Of a stretch of 64,000 bases of DNA, positions 27,068-39,740 are shown piece after piece; position 1 is the first letter of the stretch; each line of letters opens with the position of its first letter. Position numbers and translations under genes: made by a program. Location: the NCBI GenBank assembly GCA_030686995.1, contig CM060680.1:202417322-202481321 (forward strand). The letters are read 5' to 3'. This stretch comes from Artemisia argyi. Its lineage: Eukaryota > Streptophyta > Magnoliopsida > Asterales > Asteraceae. The notes under the pieces are model-generated. The model saw only the letters and a program-made list of their open reading frames with translations, did no database searches and was not told the origin of the DNA.

Positions 27068-27560
27068 CATTTTATTTATTTTTATAACATTGTGCCTACT
27101 GCCTAGTAATGTTTTGTAACATTGCATTGTATTTTGTGGTTTGGGCTTATTAGGAAACCTTATCTGTTAGTATGGGCCAATGGTATTGTAAAGTTGTGTT
27201 TTGGGCTTCTTTTTGGGCTTTATGAAAACCCACAGGAAAAATAATATAGCAAACTTTCAAAACGGTAGAAGTTATGCGCACTGTAGAAATGAGATGTTGA
27301 CTCATTGACTTTTTGGGATTTCAAAGTCAAAGTTGATATTCTATGATTTAGTACTTAGGATCTTGATTTCATCAACTCGAGGGAAGCTCTTGGCTTTCTT
27401 TCTTATATCCTCATATATTGTATCTCAGTTTAGTATGATGGATGAAGTGGTTCCGTCTGGCTCAATTGATTCTTCACATGGATTAGAATCGTCGGTCAGG
27501 TTTAGATTCTATAGTGTCAGTGCAAGCTGCCTCTTGCGTGTATGTTTTCTAATTAGACTT
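26469..27560. other. Spacer with a Helitron-like 3' end
   Basis: No firm gene. On the minus strand 27000-26967 reads a hairpin CCCGAG-CAACG-CGCGGG then CTCG before T, resembling a Helitron 3' end with CTCG in place of CTRR. The matching 5' end was not found. A T tract lies at about 27034-27066. The stretch 27435-27540 has some coding flavour but no supported gene model. Confidence 0.4.
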
Positions 27561-27561
27561 A

Positions 27562-28002
27562 GGGTGTGTTTGTTTTTAAAAAAAAAGTCTTACTGGACCT
27601 CTTACTCCCTCTTACTCTTACCAGTAAGAGGTGGGCAGACGTTTTTCTTGTTTGTTTTTTTCTTTTGAGTCAGACCTAGTTAGACATATAACATCTTACT
27701 CAGTAAGAGGTGGGAGACTTGTCTTACTGCCTCTTACTCGATAAGAGAGATTGAAGACTCGTGTTAATATAATATATTTGATGGTTTATTAAATATGTTA
27801 TATTTATGATAAACAGTCTTGTTTCATATTTACATAAGTTACTTAAATAAATTGCAAAAACGAGCACTTAAAATCATTTGGACAATTATACAAAAACAAA
27901 CAACATAATTTCGTTTAGATTTAGACGTTTTAGCCACCTCTTACTAGTAAGATGTGGTAGTCAGATTCAGACCTAAAACATCTAAATGAAACAAACACAC
28001 CC
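27562..28002. mobile_element. PIF/Harbinger (Tourist)-type MITE, 441 bp
   Basis: Terminal inverted repeats GGGTGTGTTTGTTT and AAACAAACACACCC are flanked by TTA on both sides (27559-27561, 28003-28005), the 3-bp duplication of the Harbinger superfamily. CTTACT/AGTAAG words recur inside. Non-coding. Confidence 0.85.
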
Positions 28003-28167
28003 TTAATGTCTCCTCAGATGACGGATATTCAGTAATTGATTTGGGTGCCAAGGAAGGCAAGCTCTAATTAGCCTTTTCACGTATGTGATCAAAAACAGTT
28101 CTCGATTTTGCAATCATTGTTGTTGATCTCAACCAAAGTGGTTCCGTCTGGCTCAATTAATAACTAC

Positions 28168-28777
28168 GGGGCTGTTTGATAAAAAAATATGATTTAGCAC
28201 TGAATGAATCAAAGCTGCTGAATGATTCGAAGATGCTGAGTGAAACTGATTCTGTGTGAAAATTATTGTTTGATAATTATTCTGAATGAGAAATCTGAGT
28301 TGCATTAAATTACCAATTTAACTTTGTGTCTAGATTTGTAATGAGCAAAATATATAGTTTGAAAAAAAAACATTTTTTTACACGAATAAAAATATAATAT
28401 AAAAAAACAATATTAAAGTAGGCAATAAAATGTATATAGTATTATTAAAAGATCATAAGACAATATTAATTGTGAACTAAAAAAAAAAAAAAAAAATCAT
28501 TATCATATAAAATATAACTCGTCAATTTGATTATTAAATGACGAGAACTAGTTTACTCTTTAAAGAAATGATCAAATGCATATATAAAAGTTGACTGATG
28601 GACACACTCAAAGATGACATTTATTAATTTTTGTGGCGCTTAATCATTTTGCATGTCTTTAATGCTGACCAATTCAACGCTTAGTGGAATGATTAAGAGA
28701 AGAAAAAAAGTTTACCAAACAATCAATACCACTTAATGATTCATGATAAGGCCCATTAAGAGGCTATCAAACACCCC
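28168..28777. mobile_element. MITE-like inverted-repeat element, ~610 bp
   Basis: Ends GGGGCTGTTTGATA and TATCAAACACCCCC are inverted repeats. CTAC flanks both sides (28164-28167, 28778-28781), but 4 bp does not settle the superfamily. GAATGATT words recur inside. Non-coding. Confidence 0.6.
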
Positions 28778-29853
28778 CTACATCAGCAGATTTACAATGA
28801 TCCTAAACTTGAAATATAGCACAGTCTAATACAAAATCTCAAGAGCTGAATTGTAACTTTTTCTGTGTGTAGTGGGGGTTGTATAGGGTATATAGAACTT
28901 TACCTTCGACTGAATCTGCATCCAAGAGTTGGAACTGGGACTGATATCAAAGTGACACTATTGAGTAGAGATGCACAATAGACCTAGGCCTGAGATTGGT
29001 CCTAGGCCCTTTCCTCATTAACCAAAAGCCCGGTCTGTTTAGTCTTAGCATTTGATCAAGATCAGGGTTCATCAGCCCAAGCCCAAACATTTGGATTGGG
29101 CTCTGTTAGAACCACAGGCCCGTATTGGTCCATTTTGCAATCTTTAGGAATGTTCCCAGTTGGGAGCAAGCTTTTTGGTATATTAGGATCTATCCTAGGC
29201 CAGGCCTGGTTCATGTGCATAGTAATGAGGATTTTTATGTAAACAGTAAAGATGAGTATGATATTGTTGACAGTTAGAAGCATACATTGAACTATTGAAG
29301 TATCTTCATTTTTGGATTTTAACGGCTTCTCTGGCCTGGCCTGTGAACTTGGATTTTAGGTGCATCATCGTATTCAGGATAATGCACACATCAGTTGGCT
29401 GAAGCAAAGATAGTCTTTTGGTTCCACAGCTATGATGGATATTTGAGTTAGTTTCCCTCATCAGAATAACCTTCTGGAGTAGATCAATGCCAACTGCATG
29501 AACATAAAAGAAAAATGGGTGAAAATAAATAAATGCCATACAATGAAGAAATTGCAGCGGACTTGTAACTTGTATTGTTGCACTATATGTGCTGAAACTC
29601 GCAAGCAAGACAAAGATGATTAAAAAGTACCAAATAGGTAAAAAGCAGCCAATAAAATAATCAAAAGAGGAGCTTTGTATGTATTTCAGTTATCAAAATT
29701 GTTTAGGAAACTTCAGGACAAAATAACATCTGGATCAACCCACCCGTACAAACAGTACCCATTTTGACCCGTTACCCAGCTTGATCAACCCAGCCCACAT
29801 AATTAAGTAACCATTATGACAAGTTAACCAACTTGCCCAATCAGACCATTTTC
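28778..29853. other. Spacer with possible terminal exon
   Basis: On the minus strand 29493-29306 is an open stretch after a good acceptor (ATGCAG), reading VGIDLLQKVILMRET and ending TGQAREAVKIQK then stop. It looks like a last exon, but the family is not recognised and no upstream exons were found. Roughly inverted ATGCAC/GTGCAT and CCTAGGCC/GGCCTGG words at 28970-29222 may be a decayed MITE. Confidence 0.3.
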
Positions 29854-30561
29854 TTATACGGAGTAATATATTGTTTGAGTATAGAATCTACAATCTATTA
29901 GTATATTATCACCCATAACAATGCTAGATGAACCATTACAACCCAATTTAGGAGCAGAAGAGCTGCAAATGGTTGGCATACTCGATGTACCTGCTAAGGC
30001 CAAATCGATATCCATTGGGGTACCAAACCCAAAAGATCTTCCTTTTTTAGAGGGTCCACCACAAACCCGCTCCCATATCACACTATCACCAACACAAGGA
30101 TGACATGTGCGGTCTGCCCCATACCTTTCCTCCATCAGGTCTGAATACTTTTCCTATGAACATAATTATAGTTTAGTTATAATAAAAAGAAAAAAAAAGA
30201 AAAAGTTGTTAAAAATGGGTGGTAAGAGGAGATAAACTATTTTACCGCCACATTCTTTGCCCTCGTGGTAATATACTCAGAAACCGAGCCTTTCTTCGTG
30301 TGGCAGCGTTGATAAACTTCTAGGGAAGTAACTGGGCCACCTCTTTCCTTTTCCTACGAAGTTAATAACTTAAGTTAGATAAGAAAATCACAAACTTAAA
30401 AAAGAAAACCAAAAGTATACCGTTCTTAACATGAAAACATGAATACGAGAATACATATTTACCGTTCTTAGACGATGTTGATCAATCCAAATTGAGCCAG
30501 CAGTATGTTTTGAGACATGTCCATCAACTAAGGTGCTCTTATTTATGCAACCTGCTTTTGA

Positions 30562-30595
<34 letters not shown>

Positions 30596-31224
30596 CATGC
30601 AACGGTATTCCACACCCTATCAATCATATCACACCAGTCCTCAGGCTTGATCCAGTTTGGGTTGTAGGGCCTAAGAATTGTATACCCATTCTGATATGGA
30701 TAAATTCAACTTTTGAGTGATGACTGAGTAGGTGGCGTATCAGCTATGTATGACGCACGTCGATGTTGTGATGACTCCATCTCGAACTCATCCATGTTCT
30801 CCTCAAGGTACTCCCCATGATCATCAGCACACAGATCACCTTCACTAGCAGCACTACTACTACCACCTCTTCTTGCAGGCCTACCTTCGGGTCTAAAACT
30901 CCCGTGAAGATACTCCTCTACATCTCCCCAATCATCAGCAAACTGATCACCATTCCCAGAAGCACTATTACTTACCCCTCTTCCACCTCTACCAGAAATA
31001 GCACCTTTAGGTCTAGCAACTAAACGACCTGTTGGTCTACCTCGATGTTGATATCTGGATCGATTAGGAGGTCTAACTTCAGGTCCATCTCCAGAAGGAC
31101 TTTTATCTTTAGCTTTACCTAATGATGTTCCACAGTCTACCTTCACTATGAAGATTAATGCATCTTTCTTCTCGGTTGAGAATCTAGCAAGAACTAATAA
31201 AGAATCATCAAACAAAGTATTCAT
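29854..31224 (-). pseudogene. Transposase_24 (Ptta/En/Spm-type) gene, broken
   Basis: This family comes from the accessory ORF of CACTA transposons and is often found as stand-alone plant ORFs. From ATG 31224 an Arg/Gly/Ser-rich acidic N-terminal region runs about 172 codons to TGA (30706-30708). The same frame continues through RPYNPNWIKPEDWCDMIDRVW to a second stop. A long A tract (30566-30595 as T) then leads to INKSTLVDGHVSKHTAGSI, the family hallmark. Further exons read GGPVTSLEVYQRCHTKKG (about 30258-30354) and LMEERYGADRTCHP with KKGRSFGFG (about 29854-30153). Two stops and the A-tract expansion indicate a dead copy. No CACTA ends were found. Confidence 0.75.
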
Positions 31225-31765
31225 TCTCTAAACTTTCAAAGTAATAATGACCAAGACAATTCATGGTAGATATATAGATTTACTACTCATTACATTTTCT
31301 ATTAAACGTAGCAGCTAATCCAATTCAATAATTTCCTACTGAACTTTGCACTGAGAATTTAGTAAAAAAAATAACTAAATAGAAACACTTATCCTGAAAT
31401 TTCACAAATACCTAGCAATTAGCATGCATAAATGTGTTACCAACACTGTTTTATATTTTCTTAATGGTATTGATACAACCCATTATTCCAAAATTGAAAT
31501 GTTTAGCATAGCTCTAATTACAATATGCGAACAACAAATATTGCTTGCCTGATCATAGTACCGATTCTAACCACTCCAAATTTTGGGCAATGAAAATGAA
31601 TACAAAACTAAAAAACCGCAAATATCTCGTAAGAACTGTCATGTCGTATTCACAGTGAAATAACGCTTACCTAATCATGCCATCCATTGTTGATCATTAA
31701 GAAACATGCCATCATCATCATCATCGTGAACACGTAATAACCTGTATATGTGTACAATGGTATTA
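31225..31765. other. Spacer, nothing recognised
   Basis: AT-rich sequence upstream of the Transposase_24 relic. There is a short CATCAT repeat near 31711-31727 and no gene or clear element. Confidence 0.5.
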
Positions 31766-33088
31766 GTGTTAATTGGGTTTAGCCTAACTCATGTACCTCG
31801 TTAGTATAAAATGTCATTAAATAACTATATCATCAATCAACTCATTATTGCGTTTAATAAAAAATCATAAAAGTAGAATGCTAGAATGTAATTTAGGAAG
31901 CAGTCTAATTTGACATGTTTTTACATGCTTATAAAAAACAATTGACGTACCATAAAGACAAGTACATTGTATACAAAATAAAGGTTATATATCTCTATCG
32001 AATTCTATTTAAATTATTATCTTGTTTACGTTATGTTGTATAGAAAAAGGCTCACAACATATCATGACAAACATATCAGCCTAAAACTCGCCTTCTTCGG
32101 ATAATATGAACAGAAAAATGAAAAATAACTATGAAACAATCAACATGGAGAAGTAGAGATTGTAAATTATTGTCTTTTGGACTATGAAAGTGAATGGTAT
32201 TTAACTAATTAGCTAGCTAGTTACATGTGAGAATGAAAACATATGATAAATTAACTTGGCTTAATTTGTAGCATGATAATTCTTGTCCATGGAGACTAGT
32301 TATAATTTGTGCAATTTAAAACTTGTTTCGAGTAATGTGAAAGGTTTATTGGCTTTTAAGCATTAGTGCCTTTGCTTAATGCTGTTGAATTTATTCGAGA
32401 GACACAAATCCTACTTCTATTCTATTCAACGTGCATGAATAAACTATACAGTTTGCTAGAAGAGTAATTTGCTTTGTTATCGAATCTGCTTTTAGAAGTA
32501 ATAAAACAAGTATCATGCTAGTGCTTACTTTAGGCTTTAATCGGCTGCGAACTAGTAAAAATAATAAGAAAAGATGACTAAAAACACTAGATATCATATA
32601 GGCAAATATAAAAGTTCTATGAAAATTGGTCAAAAAGAATTTCAAAAACCAATATACTAATTATTTTTCCACATATAAATCTCAAAATTTAAAATATATA
32701 TATTTCCAACGGAAAAATCTTCAAACAATTTGTTCAACAAAGGAAAAATCTTTCAACAATATATACGTACTTTGTCTAGCTAGCAGGATAGACAATATTT
32801 GAGTCAAATTCATGAATGAAAACAGAATTAAAAATGACCGGATGCACAAAAAATTTTAAACCATAATATTAGACACAAAATTTTAAGACCGGTTGTATTC
32901 AAATAAAATTGAAGTTTTTAAAATAATTTAACTCCACAAAGCAAAATTTATCAGTCCCGTGATACCGCGAAAACTTCTTAGCGTTAGTGCTCAAATCATC
33001 TATCTATAGTTATAAATCAAATAAATACTAATTTCAGATGTATTGTTGTTCATAGTAATTACTACTTTTTTTTCTTTTTCTTTCTATA
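31766..33088. repeat. Duplicated non-coding block, copy 1
   Basis: Collinear with 38320-41092. Copy 1 keeps about 225 bp (around 32110-32340) that copy 2 lost and has the empty sites for three insertions of copy 2 (Helitron 38394-39740, hAT MITE 40260-40453, insertion about 40628-40771). No gene seen. Confidence 0.85.
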
Positions 33089-33700
33089 AGGGGCGGCGCA
33101 CTATCAGCAATCGAGCCGGGCCCAGCCCACTAAGGGGCACTTTTTTTTATACCCGTTATATGTACTAGGCCTAACCGACTAAGGAACACTAAAAATAACC
33201 CTATTAATTATTTAATCTAAAAAGAGAAAAACGATTGTGAAGGAACAAAAAGGTGAAGGGCTAAAGGCGTGAAGCACTGAAGCTTTGCTTTCAATAATCA
33301 ATCTCCATCTTCAAATCATAACTAATGTTACAACTTAGAACTCTCAACTAGTTATCAATTTTAATTTTTTTAGTTATTAATTTTGCCTAGTTATCAATTT
33401 TGCCTAGTTATCAATTTTTTTTTTTCATAATTATATACATATATTGATATAGAGTATATACTCAAATTGAGTAATTGATATTTGACAAATGACAAATTGT
33501 TAAATAATGTTATTTATTTATTTTTTATATGTAGTTGCTTAAAAAAAATTATGCCTCATAAACAAGCATCCGGTAGTTTAAATAATAGTATATGGATATT
33601 ATAATATAGGGGCACTTTTTTTCTTCGTGTCGGGCCTAATTTTTTATTTTTATTTTTTATTTATTTATTTATTTTTACTTACGTTCTCAGCACCGCCCCT
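33089..33700. mobile_element. Inverted-repeat DNA element with TA duplication
   Basis: Ends AGGGGCGGCGC and CACCGCCCCT form inverted repeats flanked by TA on both sides (33087-33088, 33701-33702). Copy 2 of the surrounding block reads straight through at TCTATAATG near 41105. Non-coding; superfamily not settled. Confidence 0.6.
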
Positions 33701-33898
33701 TAATGAACTAAAACTAACAAAGTATCGACAAAACGCGGTATGAAACCAAAGCTAAAGTCAATCTAGCCCGTTTGTTTGAGGGTTATGGAATGAAACAAAT
33801 GGAATCAATCCATTATACACTTGTTTGGTTTGGGACTATCACAATTAAAAGGTGTTTTGATAGGCATAGAACCATACTAGGGGTGTAAGGTGACTTTA

Positions 33899-34123
33899 GG
33901 GTGCGTTTGGTATGCTGCGAGGAATGACAATGAGTATGAGTTTGATAGTAGTGGTGGGTCCCTCAACTATGAAAGATTCATTCCCCCCTCAAGATTTGTA
34001 TATGGAGTATGAAATATATTAGACTTTCATAGTCATAGTTGTGGGCCCAGCATTCTAAACAAACACAAATTATCACTTTCATAGTGATAGTTTGATTCCC
34101 ATAGGTGGAAACCAAACGCACCC
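33899..34123. mobile_element. MITE, 225 bp, GGGTGCGTTTGGT ends
   Basis: Terminal inverted repeats GGGTGCGTTTGGT and ACCAAACGCACCC are flanked by TA on both sides. It lies immediately before the inverted ANK exon relic. The ends are Harbinger-like, but a 3-bp duplication is not clear. Confidence 0.75.
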
Positions 34124-34159
34124 TAATTTTATATACCCCTAATTTTCTGAAATGTGTAG

Positions 34160-34611
34160 GCTTATCAAAGATGATAATCAATGATTACCCCGATGCCATA
34201 GTTTCTGATAGTGACACTGTGTTGACGGCATTAGCTCGAAACTTTCCACGTGAACTCAATTTTTGGGAAAGAGGTAATGAATTTCTTTCTTTATTAATTT
34301 CAATTAATCAAGGGATGTGTTGACCAAACCTCCTCTATGGGGCTAGGTTGTACTTTTTGTCTCAAAATGTACAAGCATTAAAGCAGACAGTACAACCGGC
34401 GGCAGCTATGTCTTCCACAAACCCTCCCTACAAGGGGGGTCCGGTTAACTCATGCCTTAATCAAGGCTCATGTACGCCAATTTTTTATCTACTTATCAGG
34501 TTGGAAGGATGAGTATGAAAGGCTAGGTGTTTCCTACAGGCCTACCATGGACAGACTTGGCTCACCCACCTTTAATGATATTAAGTCTTCTTCTTATGAT
34601 ACTTTTATTAG
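34160..34611 (+). pseudogene. ANK/PGG gene fragment, exons 3-4, inverted
   Basis: Exon 34160-34273 (114 nt, the same size as exon 3 of the two full copies) encodes INDYPDAIVSDSDTVLTAL and NFPRELNFWER. Exon 34500-34611 encodes the exon 4 start (GWKDEYERLGVSYRPTMDRL) but is 112 nt instead of 135, so the membrane-entry part is lost and the frame breaks. Splice sites persist (AG|G, GTAATG, GTACGT). It lies on the opposite strand to the other two. Intron-4-like sequence reappears inverted at about 36935-37110 after later insertions. Confidence 0.8.
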
Positions 34612-34745
34612 GTACGTAATGAGATGAAAAACATTAAGTGTTGTTTGGTTTGTTGGTGGGTTTAGAATTAGATTTGGATTTGATAATGATTTGAAAGATT
34701 TGACAAAGGTTTAAGAAAAAAATAAGAGCGAGAAAAAATATAGTA

Positions 34746-34942
34746 CTCACTTCGTCTTATATTAAGTGTCCACAATAAAATCTTAGGATGTCCCAATTAA
34801 GTGTCCATATTGTACTTTTTAACCAATAAGATGAGACTTTTGTGGGTAAAAATAATATTTGATTGGTGGAAAATGTAGTTAGTAAAATCTTCTAAAACTT
34901 TGTGCATTTTGAAAGTGGACACTTAATATAAGATGCAAGAAG
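34746..34942. mobile_element. Stowaway-like MITE
   Basis: The left end CTCACTTCGTCTTATATTAA and the right-end complement share TCTTATATTAAGTGTC. TA flanks both sides (34744-34745, 34943-34944). Length about 197 bp, within the range of Stowaway elements. Non-coding. Confidence 0.65.
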
Positions 34943-35349
34943 TATTATATTGGGGTTATAAATAAAATAAAATGTTTTATATCATTTTAAAATTTAAATA
35001 AAGTTAAAAAATTATAAAATAATAGTATGACAATTAAATAAAAAATGATGTGTGGTTGTAATTGGATAACACAAATTGAAACCTACTAATTAATTTTCAT
35101 AATTTTCAAAAAAAGGGCTTTTTTTTTTTTTTTTTTTTTTTTTTTGATTTAGTATGTAGGTCTTGCTAATGAGTCTTAATGAGGAGAATCACCATTTGCT
35201 TTCACTACCCATATAGACCATTTAACAGAAAAAAAAACATATTATATATGTGGCCCCTACCACTATCTCCAAGAAACACCTCCTAAGGCACCACCCCTGG
35301 ATTGAAAAAAGTTGAATTTTTGGAATTAACTATTGTACGGCAAAGGAAT

Positions 35350-35482
35350 TCTATATATATACTAAAAGTCAGTACGTGTACTGTAGCAAACACTGTAGCA
35401 ACAGTGTTTGCTACAGTGATTGTAACAGTAAATATGTGAGTCCGGTTACTGTAGTAATGCTAATGTAGCAACACTGTTCATC

Positions 35483-35515
<33 letters not shown>

Positions 35516-36551
35516 CAAACCATGGCTTTAATTTTAAAACCAATTCAAACATCTGCAACCATAGCAGATTCGGATGAAGCTAGCGGAGATTCCGGCGAGG
35601 CAACAATGGCAACATCTGTTTGCAAACCCGAAACCAAGTCCAAAAATTCAAACTACATACAAATAAAAGGTTATAAATCAAAAGAAAACAAAACAAGGGT
35701 TAACTCGCCCGAGGCAGTGCGAGTTGACTCAGCGAGTCAAGGAATTACAACCGAGTCGTGGCTAAAACTTATAGATCTACACGTTTTTAAAGTTTTTAAA
35801 AGAGTTTTATAAAAAGTTTTATATATTAATAAGTTTTATAAAAAGTTTAGAAAATAAGGTTTTCGTTAAAATGAAAAAGGGGGAAGGGGGAAGGCGCGTG
35901 AGAAGTATTACCGACGAGAGAAAAGGTGATGGAGTGACGGTGCGGTGGCGGCAGTGGAGTTGCACCGGCGGTGAGGGTGTTTGGTGACGCGTCGAGGCTC
36001 AAAAAGCTCCAGAAAGGCTTAGAATAGCACGATCTATTGATTGGGAGAGTAAAAGTTTTTGCCGGAAAATTTGCCGGTGACGGACGGTCGCCAGCGGCGA
36101 CTGTGGATGCCGGAAAGAGGGTGACCAGGGAGGTGATATATATATAGAGAGAGTAATAGTGATGTGTGTGTGTGATTTAAGTGAGGAGAGAAAGAGAGTG
36201 GAGTATTTTATATAATAGGGAGGACCAAACATGGCCAAAACAAACTACAAGGTTAGGATTAAAAATAAAGGGTAAATTTTACAATATTAACATGTGGGAC
36301 CCATTTGGCGTACCAAACGGACTCAAAAAATTACGAAACTTACAACATTGTTCACGAAATAGTTCTTCCAATAAAATCAAGTATAAATTCGCATAAATTT
36401 CTCAAAGTCAATTTATTTGGCAATTTCGATTCGCTTCGTGTCATTTCGAGTTTATATTAAACACAACATTCCATCAGTAACGCGCGGGTATCCCCACTTT
36501 TCCTTACAAAATTACACGCTTCCATACTACAAAAAAAATATATAAAAAAAA

Positions 36552-36627
<76 letters not shown>

Positions 36628-36842
36628 CAAAAACAAAAATTCAACAACATAATGAAAACAGGCGACAACTAAAATTTATATAAATTCCAACATGTATAAT
36701 ACATTCTACTTAAAAACACACACACACACTCTCAAACATATACATTAAGTAACAGAAAACAAATAACATACGACAAACACTTATGTAACAAAATTAATAT
36801 CGACCAACACATTCTCGCGGCAACGCGCGAGTTTTCATGCTC
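35350..36842 (+). mobile_element. Helitron-like element, 1.5 kb
   Basis: The 5' end is TCTATATATATACTAAAA. The 3' end has the hairpin CTCGCG-GCAACG-CGCGAG followed by TTTTCATG and CTCG before T. CTCG is not the usual CTRR, and the base before TC is T rather than A, so this call is tentative. Inside are a T tract (about 35485-35515), a weak frame at 35522-35812 with no recognised family, and an AAT array. It lies in the former intron 4 of the inverted ANK fragment. Confidence 0.5.
36549..36622. repeat. AAT microsatellite, about 24 units
   Basis: Perfect AAT/ATA triplet run inside the 35350-36842 element. Confidence 0.95.
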
Positions 36843-38319
36843 GTTAAATGAACCAAACATTAGTTTAGACCCAAATCCTAATCTTTCATTCTATATCATC
36901 AAACCAAACCAAACTGCACCTAAATAAGAACAACATGAAAAAAATATTAAAAGAGAAGAATTTGATAACTTTTTCAACTTTCATATTTAACATTCCTTAA
37001 ACCAAAGAAGGTAATTTTTCATTTCCCAAACTACTAATAAACTCCTATTTTTCACACTTTTTGTCTTATTACGAATTCTTTGTATCATCACAAACATTAT
37101 TATCTTCTCTCTCCTCCATTATTACTACCTTCTCCACTTTTTTTTTTTTTTTTCTCAATACAAATCTTGTTAACTCTTTAAAGTAGTTGATGCTTCTTAA
37201 GCCTCGTTGGAGAAGGATCCTACCCGTACAACAAACCAGTTAACCGTTAGCCGGAGTTGGATCAAAGTAAGCTGCTGATGGTCATGGTGGTTGCCAAAGC
37301 TGGAGTACACAATCATCCTTTTCATGTCCCATTTATGAATTTTTCTTCTTAAATTATTTCTTATTTACTTTAAGAAAATAATTAAATTTATTGAATTTCG
37401 TTTATGAATTTACATTTTTGGTCTAGCAACGTGAGATGTAATTTGTAAATGGTCTTCTTCCTATCTGCTAGTCCTTCAAATAAGGATGAAGATGATAAGA
37501 ATAACTATATAGGGAAAAGTATTTTTTTAATGTTTTTTTATTTTATTTATTTATTTATTTATTTTTTACATAATAAGGATGATTAAAAAAAAGAATGCGA
37601 ATGAACATGCCAAACCTAATTAATTGAACCAAAACAATTTTTTTTGAAATGATTGATTCATTGTCATTCCATTTTATACCGATACCGATACTCATTGTGG
37701 TTCATGTCAACAAACCAAACGCCCCCTATATTTTAACTTATTTCATCTAACCCCTTATACCTATACCGATACCGATACCGATACCCCTTATAAGTTAAAT
37801 GTCATTGTAAGTGAAGTTTTATTTATTCATATTACGAAATAAACAATTGAATGTAAATTGTAATTGGTGATCTAAATGGTTTAAAAGCTTGACCAAGAAA
37901 ATGGTCTCAATCCAAAGAGGATTAATAATTAACTTTTAACTAGATAAGAAGACAAAGTAAGCTTTGGGTAAATAGGCACAAATGCTTGAATTGTATGAAC
38001 GGTATGTTTAATTTATCGAAGATCCATGCAATCGAGTATATATATAATATAAACTCGTATAATTTTTCACGGGTATAAATATTCAAGACAAGTTTTCAGG
38101 ATTGTAACACCTTAATTAATCATGGTCTGTCTATTATGGATAGGAAAATAGTTCATATCACTACGAAGGTCCGTTAAACAATCCCGAATTGGCTCAAACA
38201 CATCAAAACTTTTTTTATTAGTTACTCGTATTTGTTTGATTGTCTCCTCAATCTTAGTATAACTGTCTTTAGCCTAACTCATGTACGTATCTCGTGTGTA
38301 TTTATTTGTTTGATTGTTT
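36843..38319. other. Spacer: intron relic and simple repeats
   Basis: 36935-37110 is inverted ANK intron 4 sequence. ATACCG repeats lie at 37676-37690 and about 37761-37790. An ~85-bp tandem duplication (TTTAGCCTAACTCATGTA twice) is at about 38222-38390. No gene is seen. Confidence 0.6.
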
Positions 38320-38393
38320 CCTCGATCATTAGCGTTAATTGTGTTTAGCCTAACTCATGTATTTCGTGAGTGTAAAATGTCATTACATAACTA

Positions 38394-39740
38394 CTAGTTA
38401 TAATACCCGTGCACGCACGAGGTTTTTCCAGAAAAATTTTATTATATAATATTATCGTATAAAAACAGAAAATCTTATGTATATTTTAAAAAATTAGAGC
38501 ATCAACATGTGCGAAAGTAAGGAAAATAGTTAGCAGAAATTGTAAATATAACCATGGCATCGACCTTGTATTGGATTCTTGAGCGTGTCTCCGTATAATG
38601 TTATTCGGTCAAAGGTTCTTTGATCACATGGTTTACACATAAATCAAATTTATTTTATAATTTTTGCTTACTATATGGACATATAATTTAACCGTGAAAA
38701 TTGTGATATAAGGACAACTAATAAATATGCATGAGTTTTTCATTATGTATTAATATCAATTAATATTTTGTAAAAATTTTATTGGATGAAAGATTTAACT
38801 TTGTTTGCCTGACATAGATGTTAATGTTAATGTTGAGGTTGATGTTGTTGTTTAACTTTAACTATTGATATCATGTTGTACAAAATGTGTGAGTTTAGTA
38901 GCACATAATGAGCGTTAATGAAGTTAAAATATACTCTATAAAGCTTTTTAAAAATGTTTTTCGGGATATCCGTATATAAATTTTAAATAATAATTACTTG
39001 AATCGTTATAAGTACAATCGCGTATATTTATTTTCATGTCACAGTAACTCGTACTTATCATTTGATACTTTTATTACCTTTAATAATAATTTAACTGTAT
39101 TTAATATTCAAACCCATATACATATAGATTAAACTTTTAAATAGGATAACATAAGTTCTTATTTATATTTAACATACATAATAAAAAGATATTTTAATAG
39201 ATAAAAGTTTAAAACTAATATTTATTTTAAAAGTATTTAACGTATATTAAAACTAATTCGTACATTTATAAAATTTTGTAAGTTTAATAGATGAAAACCA
39301 ATACTAATACTCATGTAATTGTAAACAAAGTTCATATTAAAAAGTGTAATGGTTATAAAGTGTAAGAGTTTATTTGTTTATTATTTAAAGTTATAAAAAA
39401 ATATGGAGATTTATAATTTTACACTTAACTTCATATAATATATTTTAAATTCAACCACTAATGTTTTATTAATTACCTCATCTTTTTTTAAGTTTTTATT
39501 TTCATAAATTTGATACCTATATTTTTATGTGTTTTTTTTTTTTACTCAATCAAATTTTTCACCCAATTTATTAAAATTTGACTAAAACCAATTCAATTTT
39601 GACTTTTTATTGACCAATCATATTTCTCGATTTCGCCTATATGTCAAAATCGAGCTTTCCTATTGGCCCAATTTTTTTCCACTAATATTGATTTGTTAAA
39701 AAAACTCCGAAATAATGTAATTCCTTTATTATATAAAAGA
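38394..39740 (-). mobile_element. Non-autonomous Helitron, 1.35 kb, exact empty site known
   Basis: On the minus strand it starts TCTTTTATATAATA and ends with the hairpin CTCGTGC-GTGCACGGG then TATTATAACTAG. The filled site reads ATAACTA[element]TATCATC, and the paralogous site near 31822-31833 reads ATAACTATATCATC. The insertion is therefore exactly between A and T with no duplication, the Helitron mode. Same family as 4740-7516. No genes. Confidence 0.9.

Noticed and set aside
35522..35812. 96-codon open frame starting with MALILKP
   Set aside because: Inside a Helitron-like element, no recognised family and no splice or promoter support.
37676..37790. Possible CRISPR-like spaced repeats (ATACCG)
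   Set aside because: Simple microsatellite in plant DNA; no regular spacers.
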